Assembly: GCF_008065375.1 (NCBI RefSeq)
Contig: NZ_VJYI01000005.1
Span: forward strand, 310,001-374,000
Direction: 5' to 3'
Length of the DNA stretch: 64,000 bases
Source of the DNA: Nonomuraea sp. SYSU D8015
Lineage (GTDB): Bacteria > Actinomycetota > Actinomycetes > Streptosporangiales > Streptosporangiaceae
Shown: positions 8,369-18,762 of the stretch, piece by piece
Layout: each line of letters begins with the position of its first letter
Position numbering within the stretch: the stretch's first letter is position 1
Notes under the pieces: generated by a model
What the model was told of the DNA's origin: nothing
Databases searched by the model: none
The model's input: only the letters and a program-made list of their open reading frames with translations
Position numbers and translations under genes: made by a program

Positions 8369-9931
8369 ATGAGCACGGTAGCCCTGTTCGCCCGGCTCAA
8401 GCTGCGGCTGCTGGCCGGCAACCTGCGCGGCGACCTCCAGCGCCGGCTCGGGTTCGTCTTCACTCTGATCATGGCCGCCGGGCTGGCCGTCTTCGGCTTC
8501 CTCCTGATGAGCCTGCTCAGGCTGGCGCCGGCCGACATCGCGACCTCGCTGGTGATCGTCGCGTTCGCGTTGTTCCTGTTCGGTTGGATGATCGTGCCGC
8601 TGCTCGCGTTCGGCCTGGACGACACGCTCGATCCGGCCAAGCTGGCCCTGTTCCCGCTGCGCACGCGAACGCTGGCGGTCGGCATGCTGACCGCGTCCGT
8701 GACAGGCGTCTGGCCGGTCGCGATGCTGGCCGTCACGTCCGGCGCCCTGATCGCGCTCCCCGCCGGCGTCGGCGGTGCGCTGCTCGGGGTGCCCGCCGTG
8801 TTACTGCAGTTCGCGCTCTGCGTGGTGACGTCGCGGCTGATCACCACGTCGCTGTCCGGCGCGCTCCGCACCCGGCGCGGCCGCGACGTGCTCGCGGTGG
8901 CCGCCGTGGTCGTGGTGGTGCTCGCGCAGCTGCCCAACCTGCTGATGAACCGCGGCTTCGGCGACCCTGAGGCCATGCTGCACCAGCTGGCCGCCGTGCT
9001 CAGGTGGACCCCGCCGGGCATGGCCGCGCACGCCATAGCCGACGGCGGCCTGATCGGATTGGCCGAGCTGGCGTTCCTGGCGCTGGTCGTCGTGGCGCTC
9101 GCCTGGCTGTGGATCAAGGCGCTCGGCCGCGCGCTGGTGACGCCCGACGTCTCCACGCAGGCGTCCGTACGTAAGGAAATCGGCCTGGTCGACCGGTTCG
9201 TGCCGGACGGGCCGCTGGCCGCGGTGGTCACCAAGGAGCTGAAGTACATCAGGCGCGAGCCGAGGTTCCGCGTGGGCTGGTTCAGCGCGTTGGCGATCAC
9301 ACTCGTGCTGTCGTTCTCGCTGAGCGGCACCGCCGAGGGCACGCCTGGCCAAGGCGTGGCGATCGTCATCACCACCGTCGGCGCCCTGATGATCGCCCTC
9401 CAGTCGGGCAACGCGTTCGGCATCGACGGGCGCTCGCTGTGGATGAACGCCGTGACGTTCGGCTCGGAGCGGAGCCTGGCCACCGACCTGGCCGGTCGCC
9501 ACCTGGCCAGCGCGCTCGTCGCGGTGCCGCTGCTCGGCGTGATCGCCGTCGTCACCGGCCTGCTCACCGGTCACCCGGCGGCGATCGCGCCGGCCATGCT
9601 GTCGGGGTGGGGCGCGCTCGGCATCGGGCTCGGCGTGGGCTCGGTGACCAGCGTCGTGCTGCCGTACTCCGTGCCCGAGCGCATGAACGCCTTCAGCGGC
9701 GCCGCCCCGGGCCAGGGTGGGCAGGCGTTCGCCTCCTCCATGGGCGCGATGCTCGGCATCGCGCTGTTGTCGCTGCCGTTCGTGGTGCCGCTCGCATTCG
9801 GGCTCCTGTGGGTGTCCGTGGTGGCGCCGTTCTACGGCCTGCTGGCCGAGACGCTCGGCCGCCGCCTGGCCGCCCGCATCGGCTTCGCCCGTCTCCCCGA
9901 ACTGCTGGCGGCCGTGTCCAAAGCCTCCTGA
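8369..9931 (+). CDS. ABC-2 type transporter permease
   Basis: A 520-residue polytopic membrane protein with about 10-12 hydrophobic segments, grouped at residues 20-165 and 185-260 and again at 300-500. It follows the ATPase gene in the same direction, so the two are taken as one exporter. The ATG at 8369 was preferred to an upstream in-frame ATG because the preceding 31 codons are Arg/Gly-rich without hydrophobic character. The last helices end shortly before a GC-rich hairpin that probably closes the operon. Confidence 0.88.
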   Translation: MSTVALFARLKLRLLAGNLRGDLQRRLGFVFTLIMAAGLAVFGFLLMSLLRLAPADIATSLVIVAFALFLFGWMIVPLLAFGLDDTLDPAKLALFPLRTRTLAVGMLTASVTGVWPVAMLAVTSGALIALPAGVGGALLGVPAVLLQFALCVVTSRLITTSLSGALRTRRGRDVLAVAAVVVVVLAQLPNLLMNRGFGDPEAMLHQLAAVLRWTPPGMAAHAIADGGLIGLAELAFLALVVVALAWLWIKALGRALVTPDVSTQASVRKEIGLVDRFVPDGPLAAVVTKELKYIRREPRFRVGWFSALAITLVLSFSLSGTAEGTPGQGVAIVITTVGALMIALQSGNAFGIDGRSLWMNAVTFGSERSLATDLAGRHLASALVAVPLLGVIAVVTGLLTGHPAAIAPAMLSGWGALGIGLGVGSVTSVVLPYSVPERMNAFSGAAPGQGGQAFASSMGAMLGIALLSLPFVVPLAFGLLWVSVVAPFYGLLAETLGRRLAARIGFARLPELLAAVSKAS

Positions 9932-9936
9932 CCTGC

Positions 9937-9959
9937 TCCTCGCCCTAAAGAGGCGAGGA
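9937..9959 (+). terminator. Hairpin terminator of the ABC exporter operon
   Basis: Arms TCCTCGCC (9937-9944) and GGCGAGGA (9952-9959) form a perfect 8-bp stem with a 7-nt loop, six bases after the permease stop; TTT follows the stem. Confidence 0.65.
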
Positions 9960-9989
9960 TTTCCGGCGCCGCTTGCGCGGCCCTGGTCC

Positions 9990-10075
9990 TTGGCGCTTCA
10001 CAGACCAGGCAATCCCGCCCTATCGGGGGCCGCATTCATCCACGGCCTGAAGGCCGATGGCTTTCTGCGGACTTT
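9990..10075. mobile_element. Possible relic of an IS200/IS605-type element end
   Basis: The tract ATCCACGGCCTGAAGGCCG, followed by a GGCTTTCTGCGG motif (10038-10070), contains the hairpin CGGCC-TGAA-GGCCG (10043-10056). It resembles the terminal hairpins beside tnpB genes in actinomycete IS605-family elements. No transposase gene is attached here. The resemblance is from memory, so this is only a suggestion. Confidence 0.3.
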
Positions 10076-10094
10076 CGGTAAAGCCCTCCTCACC

Positions 10095-10110
10095 AGTGGT
10101 CTAGTCCAAT
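10095..10110. promoter_or_regulatory. DasR-responsive-element-like site upstream of ppc
   Basis: AGTGGTCTAGTCCAAT matches the DasR operator consensus AGTGGTCTAGACCACT at 14 of 16 positions. It ends about 50 bp before the ppc start and touches a plausible -35 (TTGGCG, 10110-10115). DasR is the GntR-family regulator of N-acetylglucosamine metabolism in Streptomyces and its relatives. Control of ppc by it is inference. Confidence 0.55.
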
Positions 10111-10160
10111 TGGCGAGACCGGTCTACGTGCATTCAAACCGACTCGCTACTCTTCAAAGC

Positions 10161-12782
<2,622 letters not shown>

Positions 12783-12789
12783 CGGCGGC

Positions 12790-12816
12790 GGTGCCGGGCT
12801 GGGCGAGCCCGGCACC
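12790..12816. terminator. Bidirectional hairpin terminator between ppc and the O-methyltransferase
   Basis: A perfect 11-bp stem, GGTGCCGGGCT (12790-12800) with AGCCCGGCACC (12806-12816), and a 5-nt loop lies between the two convergent stops. Confidence 0.75.
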
Positions 12817-12848
12817 GGGGCAGCGCCGGGCCGGTGGACCTGTCCGGG

Positions 12849-13442
12849 TCAGGATCGCGGCAGCCGGACCGCGGTGAGCACTCCGTCGCCGATCTCGTGC
12901 ACGTGTACGGCGAACCCGCCGTCCGCCGCCATCAGCTCGAGGAAGCCGGCGACCTGCTCCCGGTGGCTGACGGCGTTGTCCACGGCGATGACGCCACCGG
13001 GGGTGAGCACCCGCAGCAGGTGCGGCCAATAGCCCAGGTACGCGGGCCGCTCGGCGTCCAGCACCACCAGATCGACCGAGGCGTCGGCTGCGGACTCCAG
13101 CACCTGGCCGCCGTCGGCGTGCACCACGTCCACATGGCCTGCCACGCCGGCGGCCGCGAGGTTGGCGCGGGCCTCCGCGACCCGTGCGGCGTCGATCTCC
13201 ACGGTGGTGAGACGGCCTGCGGTGTCCCGCACGGCGTCGGCGAACCAGATCGCCGAGTAGCCGTTGGACGTGCCGATCTCCAGCACCCGCAGGCTGCGCT
13301 GGACCCGGATGAGCACCGAGACGAACGCGGCGGCGGCCGGCGTCATGTTCCGCAGTCGCAGCAGCCGGTCGGCCAGCGGGGCGTCGTGCTCGCGGCCGCG
13401 CTCGTACAGGTCCGTCAGATAAGCCTCGAGTGAAGGATTCAT
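12849..13442 (-). CDS. Class I SAM-dependent O-methyltransferase (family 3)
   Basis: A protein of about 197 residues with the catechol-O-methyltransferase-like fold. It has the SAM-binding glycine motif VLEIGTSNGYSAIWFA, the acidic loop TTVEIDAARV, LVVLDAERPAY carrying metal-ligand aspartates, and AVDNAVSHREQ. The family methylates hydroxyls of small aromatic or lipid substrates; which one is unknown. An in-frame TTG lies 12 bp upstream of the chosen ATG and neither has a good RBS, so the exact start is uncertain. It lies immediately downstream of the epoxide hydrolase and is probably co-transcribed. Confidence 0.82.
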   Translation of the reverse strand: MNPSLEAYLTDLYERGREHDAPLADRLLRLRNMTPAAAAFVSVLIRVQRSLRVLEIGTSNGYSAIWFADAVRDTAGRLTTVEIDAARVAEARANLAAAGVAGHVDVVHADGGQVLESAADASVDLVVLDAERPAYLGYWPHLLRVLTPGGVIAVDNAVSHREQVAGFLELMAADGGFAVHVHEIGDGVLTAVRLPRS

Positions 13443-13450
13443 GGTCACAT

Positions 13451-14533
13451 TCAAGCGCGAAGCCCCGCGAAGAAGGCGATGACGTCGGAGGTGAGCGCCT
13501 CGGTCGCGGTGTGCGCGGTGTAGTGCCCGCGGGCCGGGGCCGGGAGCGTCTTCCAGCTGACGATGTTGGCGTGGTCGCGCTCGGCGAAGCGGCGGATGGA
13601 CTTGAAGTCGCCCTCCGCCATGGCCAGCGCCGTCGGCGCGGTCGTGGGCTCCTTGGGCTGCTCCATGCGGGCGTTGTCCCAGTACAGCCGGAGCGACGAC
13701 CCGGCGGTCCCGGTGAACCAGTAGATCGCGGCGTTGGTCAGGACGAAGTCGTCGTCGAGGTCGTCGTCGAGGAGCTGCGCCAGCCAGCCGAGCAGCCCGG
13801 CGGGGGAGTCCATGACGGCGTGGGCGAGGGTCTGCGGCTGCTGCGACTGCAGGACGTTGAAGGCGCCCTTCTCCTTCCAGAACCAGTCGAGCACGGCCAG
13901 CCCGGCCTGATCCTCCTCGCTCAGCTCCGCGAACTCGGCCGGGTCGCCGGAGGGGAACGAGAACAGCTGGGTGACGTGCACCCCGGCCACGTGCTCCGGG
14001 TCGATCCTGCCGATCTCAGGAGAGATCATCGACCCGGCGTCGTTGCCGGCAGCGCCGTAGCGCTCGTATCCGAGCCGGGCCATCAGCTCGGCCCACGCCC
14101 CCGCGATGCGCCGGTTGTTCCAGCCGAGCTCCTTGGTCGGGCCTGAGAAGCCGAAGCCCGGCAGCGACGGGATGACCAGGTGGAAGTGGCGCCTCAGCGG
14201 CTCGATGGCGTCGAGGTATTCGACGATCGAGCCGGGCCAGCCGTGAGTGAGGATCAGCGCCATGGCGTCCGGGGCGTCGGAGCGGACGTGGAGGAAGTGG
14301 ATGTTCTGCCCGTCAATCTCGGTGGTGAACTGCGGGTACGCGTTCAGCCTGGCCTCCTGCGCCCGCCAGTCGAACCCGTCGCGCCAGTAGCCGACCAGGC
14401 GCTTCACCCGCTCGACGCTGACGCCCTGGTCGGCGCCGGGGATCTCGTCGGCGAAGCGGGCCCGAGAGAGGCGGTCGCGCAGGTCGTCGAGGTCGGCCTG
14501 GGGGATCGCGATGCGGAACGGCGTAATGGTCAT
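13451..14533 (-). CDS. Epoxide hydrolase with EHN lid domain (alpha/beta hydrolase)
   Basis: A 360-residue microsomal-type epoxide hydrolase. Residues 1-105 match the N-terminal EHN lid. The alpha/beta hydrolase core has the oxyanion motif HGWPGSIVEY, the nucleophile Asp in GAAGNDAGSM and the catalytic His in ARGHYTAHT. It would open an epoxide to a diol through an alkyl-enzyme ester. The RBS GAGAGGA lies just before the ATG at 14533. The upstream region holds two short inverted repeats that suggest local repression. Closely related proteins in natural-product clusters act on pathway intermediates, but no cluster is visible here. Confidence 0.88.
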   Translation of the reverse strand: MTITPFRIAIPQADLDDLRDRLSRARFADEIPGADQGVSVERVKRLVGYWRDGFDWRAQEARLNAYPQFTTEIDGQNIHFLHVRSDAPDAMALILTHGWPGSIVEYLDAIEPLRRHFHLVIPSLPGFGFSGPTKELGWNNRRIAGAWAELMARLGYERYGAAGNDAGSMISPEIGRIDPEHVAGVHVTQLFSFPSGDPAEFAELSEEDQAGLAVLDWFWKEKGAFNVLQSQQPQTLAHAVMDSPAGLLGWLAQLLDDDLDDDFVLTNAAIYWFTGTAGSSLRLYWDNARMEQPKEPTTAPTALAMAEGDFKSIRRFAERDHANIVSWKTLPAPARGHYTAHTATEALTSDVIAFFAGLRA

Positions 14534-14556
14534 GACGGGATCCTCTCGGAACGGTT

Positions 14557-14596
14557 CGTTCTGTTCCAAGAATAGCAGAACGGAATGATCCATTCC
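14557..14596. promoter_or_regulatory. Two palindromes in the epoxide hydrolase promoter region
   Basis: CGTTCTG (14557-14563) pairs with CAGAACG (14576-14582), spacer 12. Directly next to it, GGAATG/CATTCC (14582-14596) has a 3-bp spacer. A minus-strand TATTCT, a possible -10, lies inside the first repeat, as expected of a repressor site. No regulator gene is adjacent. Confidence 0.4.
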
Positions 14597-14680
14597 ATAG
14601 ATGTGACAAGTGTGGCCCAAGTGATTTCCAAGGGCCACCCGCGATCATGAGCCTTTCCGAAGCAGAGAAAGGCACAACTG

Positions 14681-16468
14681 ATGAAGAGGACAGCGTTGCT
14701 GCTGGGCGCCGCGGTGCTCGGCGGCCTGCTGGCCGCTCCTCCCGCGCTCGCCGCCCCGGCGATCAAGACGGCGGTGGCCCAGGTCAAGGCGAGCCCGGGC
14801 AAGCGCTCCGGCGCCTGCCCCACCACGGTCGGCTTCTCCGCCGTGGTGGCGGCCAAGGGCAAGGGCGTCGTCCGCTACCGATGGGTGCGCGGCGACGGCA
14901 GCAAGGGCGCGATCAAGAGCTTCCGGGTCAACGGCGCGCGCAAGGTCACCGTGCGGGATCGGCAGACCTTCGACCGCAGCACCTCTGGCTGGCAGGCGGT
15001 GGAGGTCCTCGGCAAGCGCGGGCTGTCCGCCAAGGCGCGTTTCACCGTCGCCTGCCAGGGGCCTTCGAAGGTGTGGGACACCACGCACCCGCTGCCCGGC
15101 GAGCCGGGCAATCCGCTCATGGCCGTCGCCCACGTGGACGTCAGCCCGGCGACCTACAGCGGCGCCTGCCCGGCCAGGGTGACGTTTACCGGCACCATCC
15201 AGGTGTCACGCACTCCGGCCAAGGTCGACTACCAGTGGATCGACAGCGCCACCGGGGAGGGACGGCCGGAGTCGCTGTACTTCGTCGCAGGCGGCCCGCG
15301 CATCCGCCAGGTCACGCTGCCGGTCAGCGTGGGGAGCACGGCCAGTGGGTGGAAGGCCGTTCACCTTCTCGGTCCCGGCGGGCGCGACTCGGGGCGGGCG
15401 GCGTACCAGGTGACCTGCAAGACCGGTCCGGCGCCGACCCCCACCTCGACCCCGACCTCGACCCCCACCTCCACCCCCACGTCGACCCCGACGGCGACGC
15501 CCACCAGCCCGCCGCCCGCGCAGAAGCCGGTGCCGCAGATCGAGACCCTCACCCCGGGCGACTACGAGGGAAGCTGCGCCGAGCCCATCGCCTACGAGGC
15601 CACGGGCCGCGTCAACCTCCCGGCCGGAGCGGCGCAGAAGGTCACCTTCTGGTGGGCCATGGACGGCGTCAAGGGACAGGCGTTCACCGCGGACTTCCCG
15701 GCCAGTGACCAGCCACGCTCCCAGTACACCTCCGCCATCTGGAACACGAAGGTCGCCGGCGGCCACAGCGTGGAGCTCGTGGCCGAGGGCGCGACCGCCT
15801 CCGCCGAGCGGAAGTTCACCGTCACGTGCGCCGCCGAGCCCGACCCCGCCAAGGTGGTCATCCACGAGCTGCTGACGCCGCTGTACAAGGGCGACTGCAC
15901 CACCTACTACGCGCTCAACGCGAGCGCGAGGGTCGTGTCCGACCGCGACACCGAGATCAGCTACCGGATCGTGGTCGACGGCGACCCCAAGGTGACCAGG
16001 ACGGCCAAGCTCATCGCCGGACGCCCTCTGTCGATCGGCGACTTCTGGTACGACTGGACGAAGGAGACCAAGACCGGCAAGGTCCGCATCGAACTGCTCA
16101 ACCAGAACAAGGCGGTCAGGGAGGCCCCCTACAGCCGCACGTGCTGGTCGCAGACCCCCGAGCCGGGCACGGTCAGGTTCGCCGGCTTCGAGCCGATGGC
16201 CACCTACGGCGACTGCACGCTGGATCCGTACCCGACCGCCCAGGCCACGCTCCTGGCCGCCGCCGGAACGGAGATCTCCTACCGGTGGGTCATCGACGGC
16301 AAACCGGACCAGGAGCACACGTACAAGGTCCCGCAGTCCGGCTTCCTGGCGCTGCAGGCTTTCCACTGGAGCGGGAAGCCGAAGCCCGGCGGCGTGGTCC
16401 GGTTCGAGGTGCTGAACCACAACAAGCCGGCCATGGAAGCCGACTATCCCGTCCACTGCCAGAGTTAG
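14681..16468 (+). CDS. Secreted protein with five repeated beta-sandwich-like domains
   Basis: A 595-residue protein with a Sec signal peptide (MKRTALLLGAAVLGGLLAAP, cleavage near ALAAP). Five repeats of about 90-100 residues follow, each beginning near a Gly-x-Cys (RSGACP, YSGACP, YEGSCA, YKGDCT, YGDCT) and ending near VAC, VTC, RTC or VHC, so one disulfide per repeat is likely. A Thr/Pro/Ser linker (PTSTP repeated, about 248-275) separates repeats 2 and 3. I recognise no enzymatic motif; it may be a binding or surface protein. Its stop overlaps that of fdhD. Confidence 0.75.
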   Translation: MKRTALLLGAAVLGGLLAAPPALAAPAIKTAVAQVKASPGKRSGACPTTVGFSAVVAAKGKGVVRYRWVRGDGSKGAIKSFRVNGARKVTVRDRQTFDRSTSGWQAVEVLGKRGLSAKARFTVACQGPSKVWDTTHPLPGEPGNPLMAVAHVDVSPATYSGACPARVTFTGTIQVSRTPAKVDYQWIDSATGEGRPESLYFVAGGPRIRQVTLPVSVGSTASGWKAVHLLGPGGRDSGRAAYQVTCKTGPAPTPTSTPTSTPTSTPTSTPTATPTSPPPAQKPVPQIETLTPGDYEGSCAEPIAYEATGRVNLPAGAAQKVTFWWAMDGVKGQAFTADFPASDQPRSQYTSAIWNTKVAGGHSVELVAEGATASAERKFTVTCAAEPDPAKVVIHELLTPLYKGDCTTYYALNASARVVSDRDTEISYRIVVDGDPKVTRTAKLIAGRPLSIGDFWYDWTKETKTGKVRIELLNQNKAVREAPYSRTCWSQTPEPGTVRFAGFEPMATYGDCTLDPYPTAQATLLAAAGTEISYRWVIDGKPDQEHTYKVPQSGFLALQAFHWSGKPKPGGVVRFEVLNHNKPAMEADYPVHCQS

Positions 16469-17304
16469 GCGGCGATCCGCTCACCGCCCGCGTACACGTT
16501 GCAGCGCTCGCCGCGCAGGAACCCGACCAGCGTCATCCCGAACTCCCTGGCCACGTCCACGGCCAGGGAGGAGGGCGCGGACACCGCGCAGACGGCGGGA
16601 ATCCCGGCGGCGAGAGCCTTGTGCATGATCTCGTAGCTGGCGCGGCCGCTGACCATGAGCACGTGGCCGGCCAGCGGCAGCCGGTCCGCCAGCGCGGCCC
16701 AGCCGGCCAGCTTGTCGACCGCGTTGTGCCGCCCCACGTCCTCCCGGAGGGCCAGGAGCTCCCCCGTCGCGGTGAACAGGCCCGCTGCGTGCAGGCCGCC
16801 GGTCTTGCCGAACACGCCCTGGGCCCCGCGCAGGGCGTCCGGCAGGCCGTACAGGACCTCGGGGGTGAGCGCCAGCTCTCCCCGGGGGATCGGACGGCAG
16901 CGGTCGTGCAGCGCGTCGAGACTGGCCGAGCCGCAGACGCCGCAGGCGCTGGAGGTGAGGAAGTGCCGGTCCAGCGCGGGCAGGTCGGGGATGGGCCCGC
17001 GCAGGCGCACGGTGACCGTGTTGTAGCGGGCCTCCGGCGGGAGGTCCTCGTCGGTGCAGTACGCGATCGCCGCGATCTCGCCGGGCCGCACCAGCCCCTC
17101 GCCGTGCAGGAACCCGGTGGCCAGCTCGAAGTCGTGGCCCGGCGTGCGCATGGTGACGGCCACGGTCTTGCGGGCGCCGTCGGCCGAGGCGAGGCGGATC
17201 TCCAGCGGCTCCTCCGTGGCCAGGTCGTCGCGGCGGTCCCTGGCCACGGAGCCGGTGATCTCCCGGATCCGCATGCGGGTGGTGGGGCCGGGGCGGGGCT
17301 TCAT
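16465..17304 (-). CDS. fdhD: Formate dehydrogenase accessory sulfurtransferase FdhD
   Basis: A 279-residue FdhD, which transfers sulfur from a cysteine desulfurase to the molybdenum cofactor of formate dehydrogenase. The essential cysteine pair is in SSACGVCGSASL; other family blocks include TGFLHGEGL, FGKTGGLHAAGLF, EDVGRHNAVDKL and SGRASYEIMHKA. No formate dehydrogenase is in the window. The ATG at 17304 overlaps the stop of a 13-codon ORF with its own RBS; an ATG 30 bp further in is an alternative start. Confidence 0.93.
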   Translation of the reverse strand: MKPRPGPTTRMRIREITGSVARDRRDDLATEEPLEIRLASADGARKTVAVTMRTPGHDFELATGFLHGEGLVRPGEIAAIAYCTDEDLPPEARYNTVTVRLRGPIPDLPALDRHFLTSSACGVCGSASLDALHDRCRPIPRGELALTPEVLYGLPDALRGAQGVFGKTGGLHAAGLFTATGELLALREDVGRHNAVDKLAGWAALADRLPLAGHVLMVSGRASYEIMHKALAAGIPAVCAVSAPSSLAVDVAREFGMTLVGFLRGERCNVYAGGERIAA

Positions 17305-17342
17305 AGCGGCCGCACGGTGACGAGGTCCAGACCCTTGCTCAT
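17301..17342 (-). CDS. 13-residue upstream ORF overlapping fdhD
   Basis: ATG at 17342 begins MSKGLDLVTVRPL and ends at TGA 17301-17303, which overlaps the fdhD start (ATGA). A good RBS (GGATGGAGAC) precedes it, whereas fdhD has none of its own. Translation of fdhD therefore probably depends on ribosomes finishing this peptide. Whether the peptide senses anything is unknown. Confidence 0.5.
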   Translation of the reverse strand: MSKGLDLVTVRPL

Positions 17343-17375
17343 GTCTCCATCCTTCCCCGCTGACAAGATAGGGGG

Positions 17376-18197
17376 ATGGCCGACTCCCGCTACTCCGACC
17401 TCGACCGACCTCCCCTCTCGGAGGCGGCGCTCAACCGCGTTCTGGTGCGCCCCGGCAGCCTGTGGACGGGCGTCACCGTGGTCGAGAGCACCGGCTCGAC
17501 CAACGCCGACCTCGCCGCGGCCGCCCGCGAGGGAGCCGCCGAGGGGGCGGTGCTGGTGGCGGAGTCGCAGGTGGCCGGCCGCGGGCGACTGGGCCGCACA
17601 TGGACGGCGCCGCCGCGCGCGGGGCTGACGTTCTCGATCCTGCTCAGGCCGCAGGTCCCGATGGCCGCGCAGGGCTGGCTGGCGCTCCTGTACGGCGTCG
17701 CCGCCGCCTCGGCCGTGCGCCGCCTGGCCGAGGTCGACGTACGCCTGAAGTGGCCCAACGACCTGCTGATCGGCGAGCGCAAGCTGGCCGGCGTGCTGGC
17801 CGAGCGGTCCGACGACGCGGTCGTCATCGGCATGGGGCTCAACGTGTCGCTCCGGCCGGAGGAGCTGCCGATCGAGACCGCCACGTCGCTGGGCATCGAG
17901 AAGGCGGCGTGCGTCGACCGGGATCCGCTGCTCAGGGCCATCCTCAGAGAGGTCGAGACCCACTACAGGGAGTGGACGGCGGCAGGCGGCGACGCCGAGG
18001 CGTCCGGGCTGCGCTCGGCCTACCTGGCGGCCAGCGCCACGATCGGCCGCCTGGTCCGGGTGGAGCTGCCCGGCGGGCAGGTGCTGATGGGGCAGGCGAC
18101 GGGCGTCGACACCGCCGGGCACCTGCAGGTGGCCGGCGATGACCAGCACTACACGCTCAGCGCGGGCGACGTGGTGCACGTCCGGATCGCCGGGTGA
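17376..18197 (+). CDS. birA: Biotin--[acetyl-CoA-carboxylase] ligase
   Basis: A 273-residue biotin protein ligase without the N-terminal DNA-binding domain of E. coli BirA (group I). The biotinyl-adenylate loop GRGRLGRTW, KWPNDLLIG and the GMGLNVS strand are present, as is the C-terminal SH3-like domain. It would attach biotin to the carboxylase alpha chain that works with PccB/AccE. The RBS AGGGGG is directly upstream of the ATG. It is divergent from fdhD. Confidence 0.94.
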   Translation: MADSRYSDLDRPPLSEAALNRVLVRPGSLWTGVTVVESTGSTNADLAAAAREGAAEGAVLVAESQVAGRGRLGRTWTAPPRAGLTFSILLRPQVPMAAQGWLALLYGVAAASAVRRLAEVDVRLKWPNDLLIGERKLAGVLAERSDDAVVIGMGLNVSLRPEELPIETATSLGIEKAACVDRDPLLRAILREVETHYREWTAAGGDAEASGLRSAYLAASATIGRLVRVELPGGQVLMGQATGVDTAGHLQVAGDDQHYTLSAGDVVHVRIAG

Positions 18198-18252
18198 GCC
18201 GGTTATGCCGTCCACATAGCCGCCGGGCGGTGATGGTGGCACGATTTGGGCC

Positions 18253-18762
18253 ATGACCCTTCCCGACCACCATCTGACGCAGGGTGAGCGACGCGTCCGG
18301 TCCTTCCACCCGCACTGGAAGCGGCTCATCGGCCCCTTCGCCGCGCTCGTCCTCATCGCCGCGGCCTCGGGCGCGGCGCTGTGGTTCATGCCGGACTGGC
18401 AGTTCGCCTCCTACGCCAGGATCGCCGTCGTCGTCATCGCCCTCATCCTGCTGACGATCTGGTCGTTCGTGCCCTACCTGCAGTGGAAGAACACCGGCTA
18501 CGTGCTCACCACCCACCGGTTCACGATCAGCCAGGGCGTGCTCAACAAGTCCACCGACGAGATCCCCATCGCCAAGGTCAACACCGTCAGCTCCGACCAG
18601 ACCTTCGCCGAGCGCCTGCTCGGCTGCGGCACGCTGACCGTCGAGTCCGCGGGCGACCGGGGCGAGATCGTGCTGCGCGACATCCCGAAGATCCAGGATG
18701 TCCGCACCGACCTGTTCAGGCTGGTCGAGGACGCCTCGGACGGCGAGATCGACGGCCGTTGA
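18253..18762 (+). CDS. PH-domain (bPH2/DUF304) membrane protein
   Basis: A 169-residue protein with two close membrane spans (about 27-50 and 58-80) followed by a bacterial PH-like domain. The domain has the characteristic stretch GYVLTTHRFTISQGVLNK, then IPIAKVNTV and CGTLTVESAGDRGEIVL. These proteins sit on the cytoplasmic face; their role is poorly understood. Its TGA overlaps the TTG start of the adenylate cyclase gene, implying coupled expression. Confidence 0.85.
   Translation: MTLPDHHLTQGERRVRSFHPHWKRLIGPFAALVLIAAASGAALWFMPDWQFASYARIAVVVIALILLTIWSFVPYLQWKNTGYVLTTHRFTISQGVLNKSTDEIPIAKVNTVSSDQTFAERLLGCGTLTVESAGDRGEIVLRDIPKIQDVRTDLFRLVEDASDGEIDGR

Noticed and set aside
7450..9567. A 700-codon N-terminal extension of pccB in the same frame
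   Set aside because: The extension lies antisense to the ABC genes and has Ser/Thr/Arg-rich shadow composition; the carboxyltransferase domain starts just after the ATG at 7449.
15437..15510. Repetitive ACC-CCC-ACC-TCG tract as a possible CRISPR or satellite
   Set aside because: It is the in-frame Thr-Pro-Ser linker of the secreted five-repeat protein; the units are 12 bp with no spacers.
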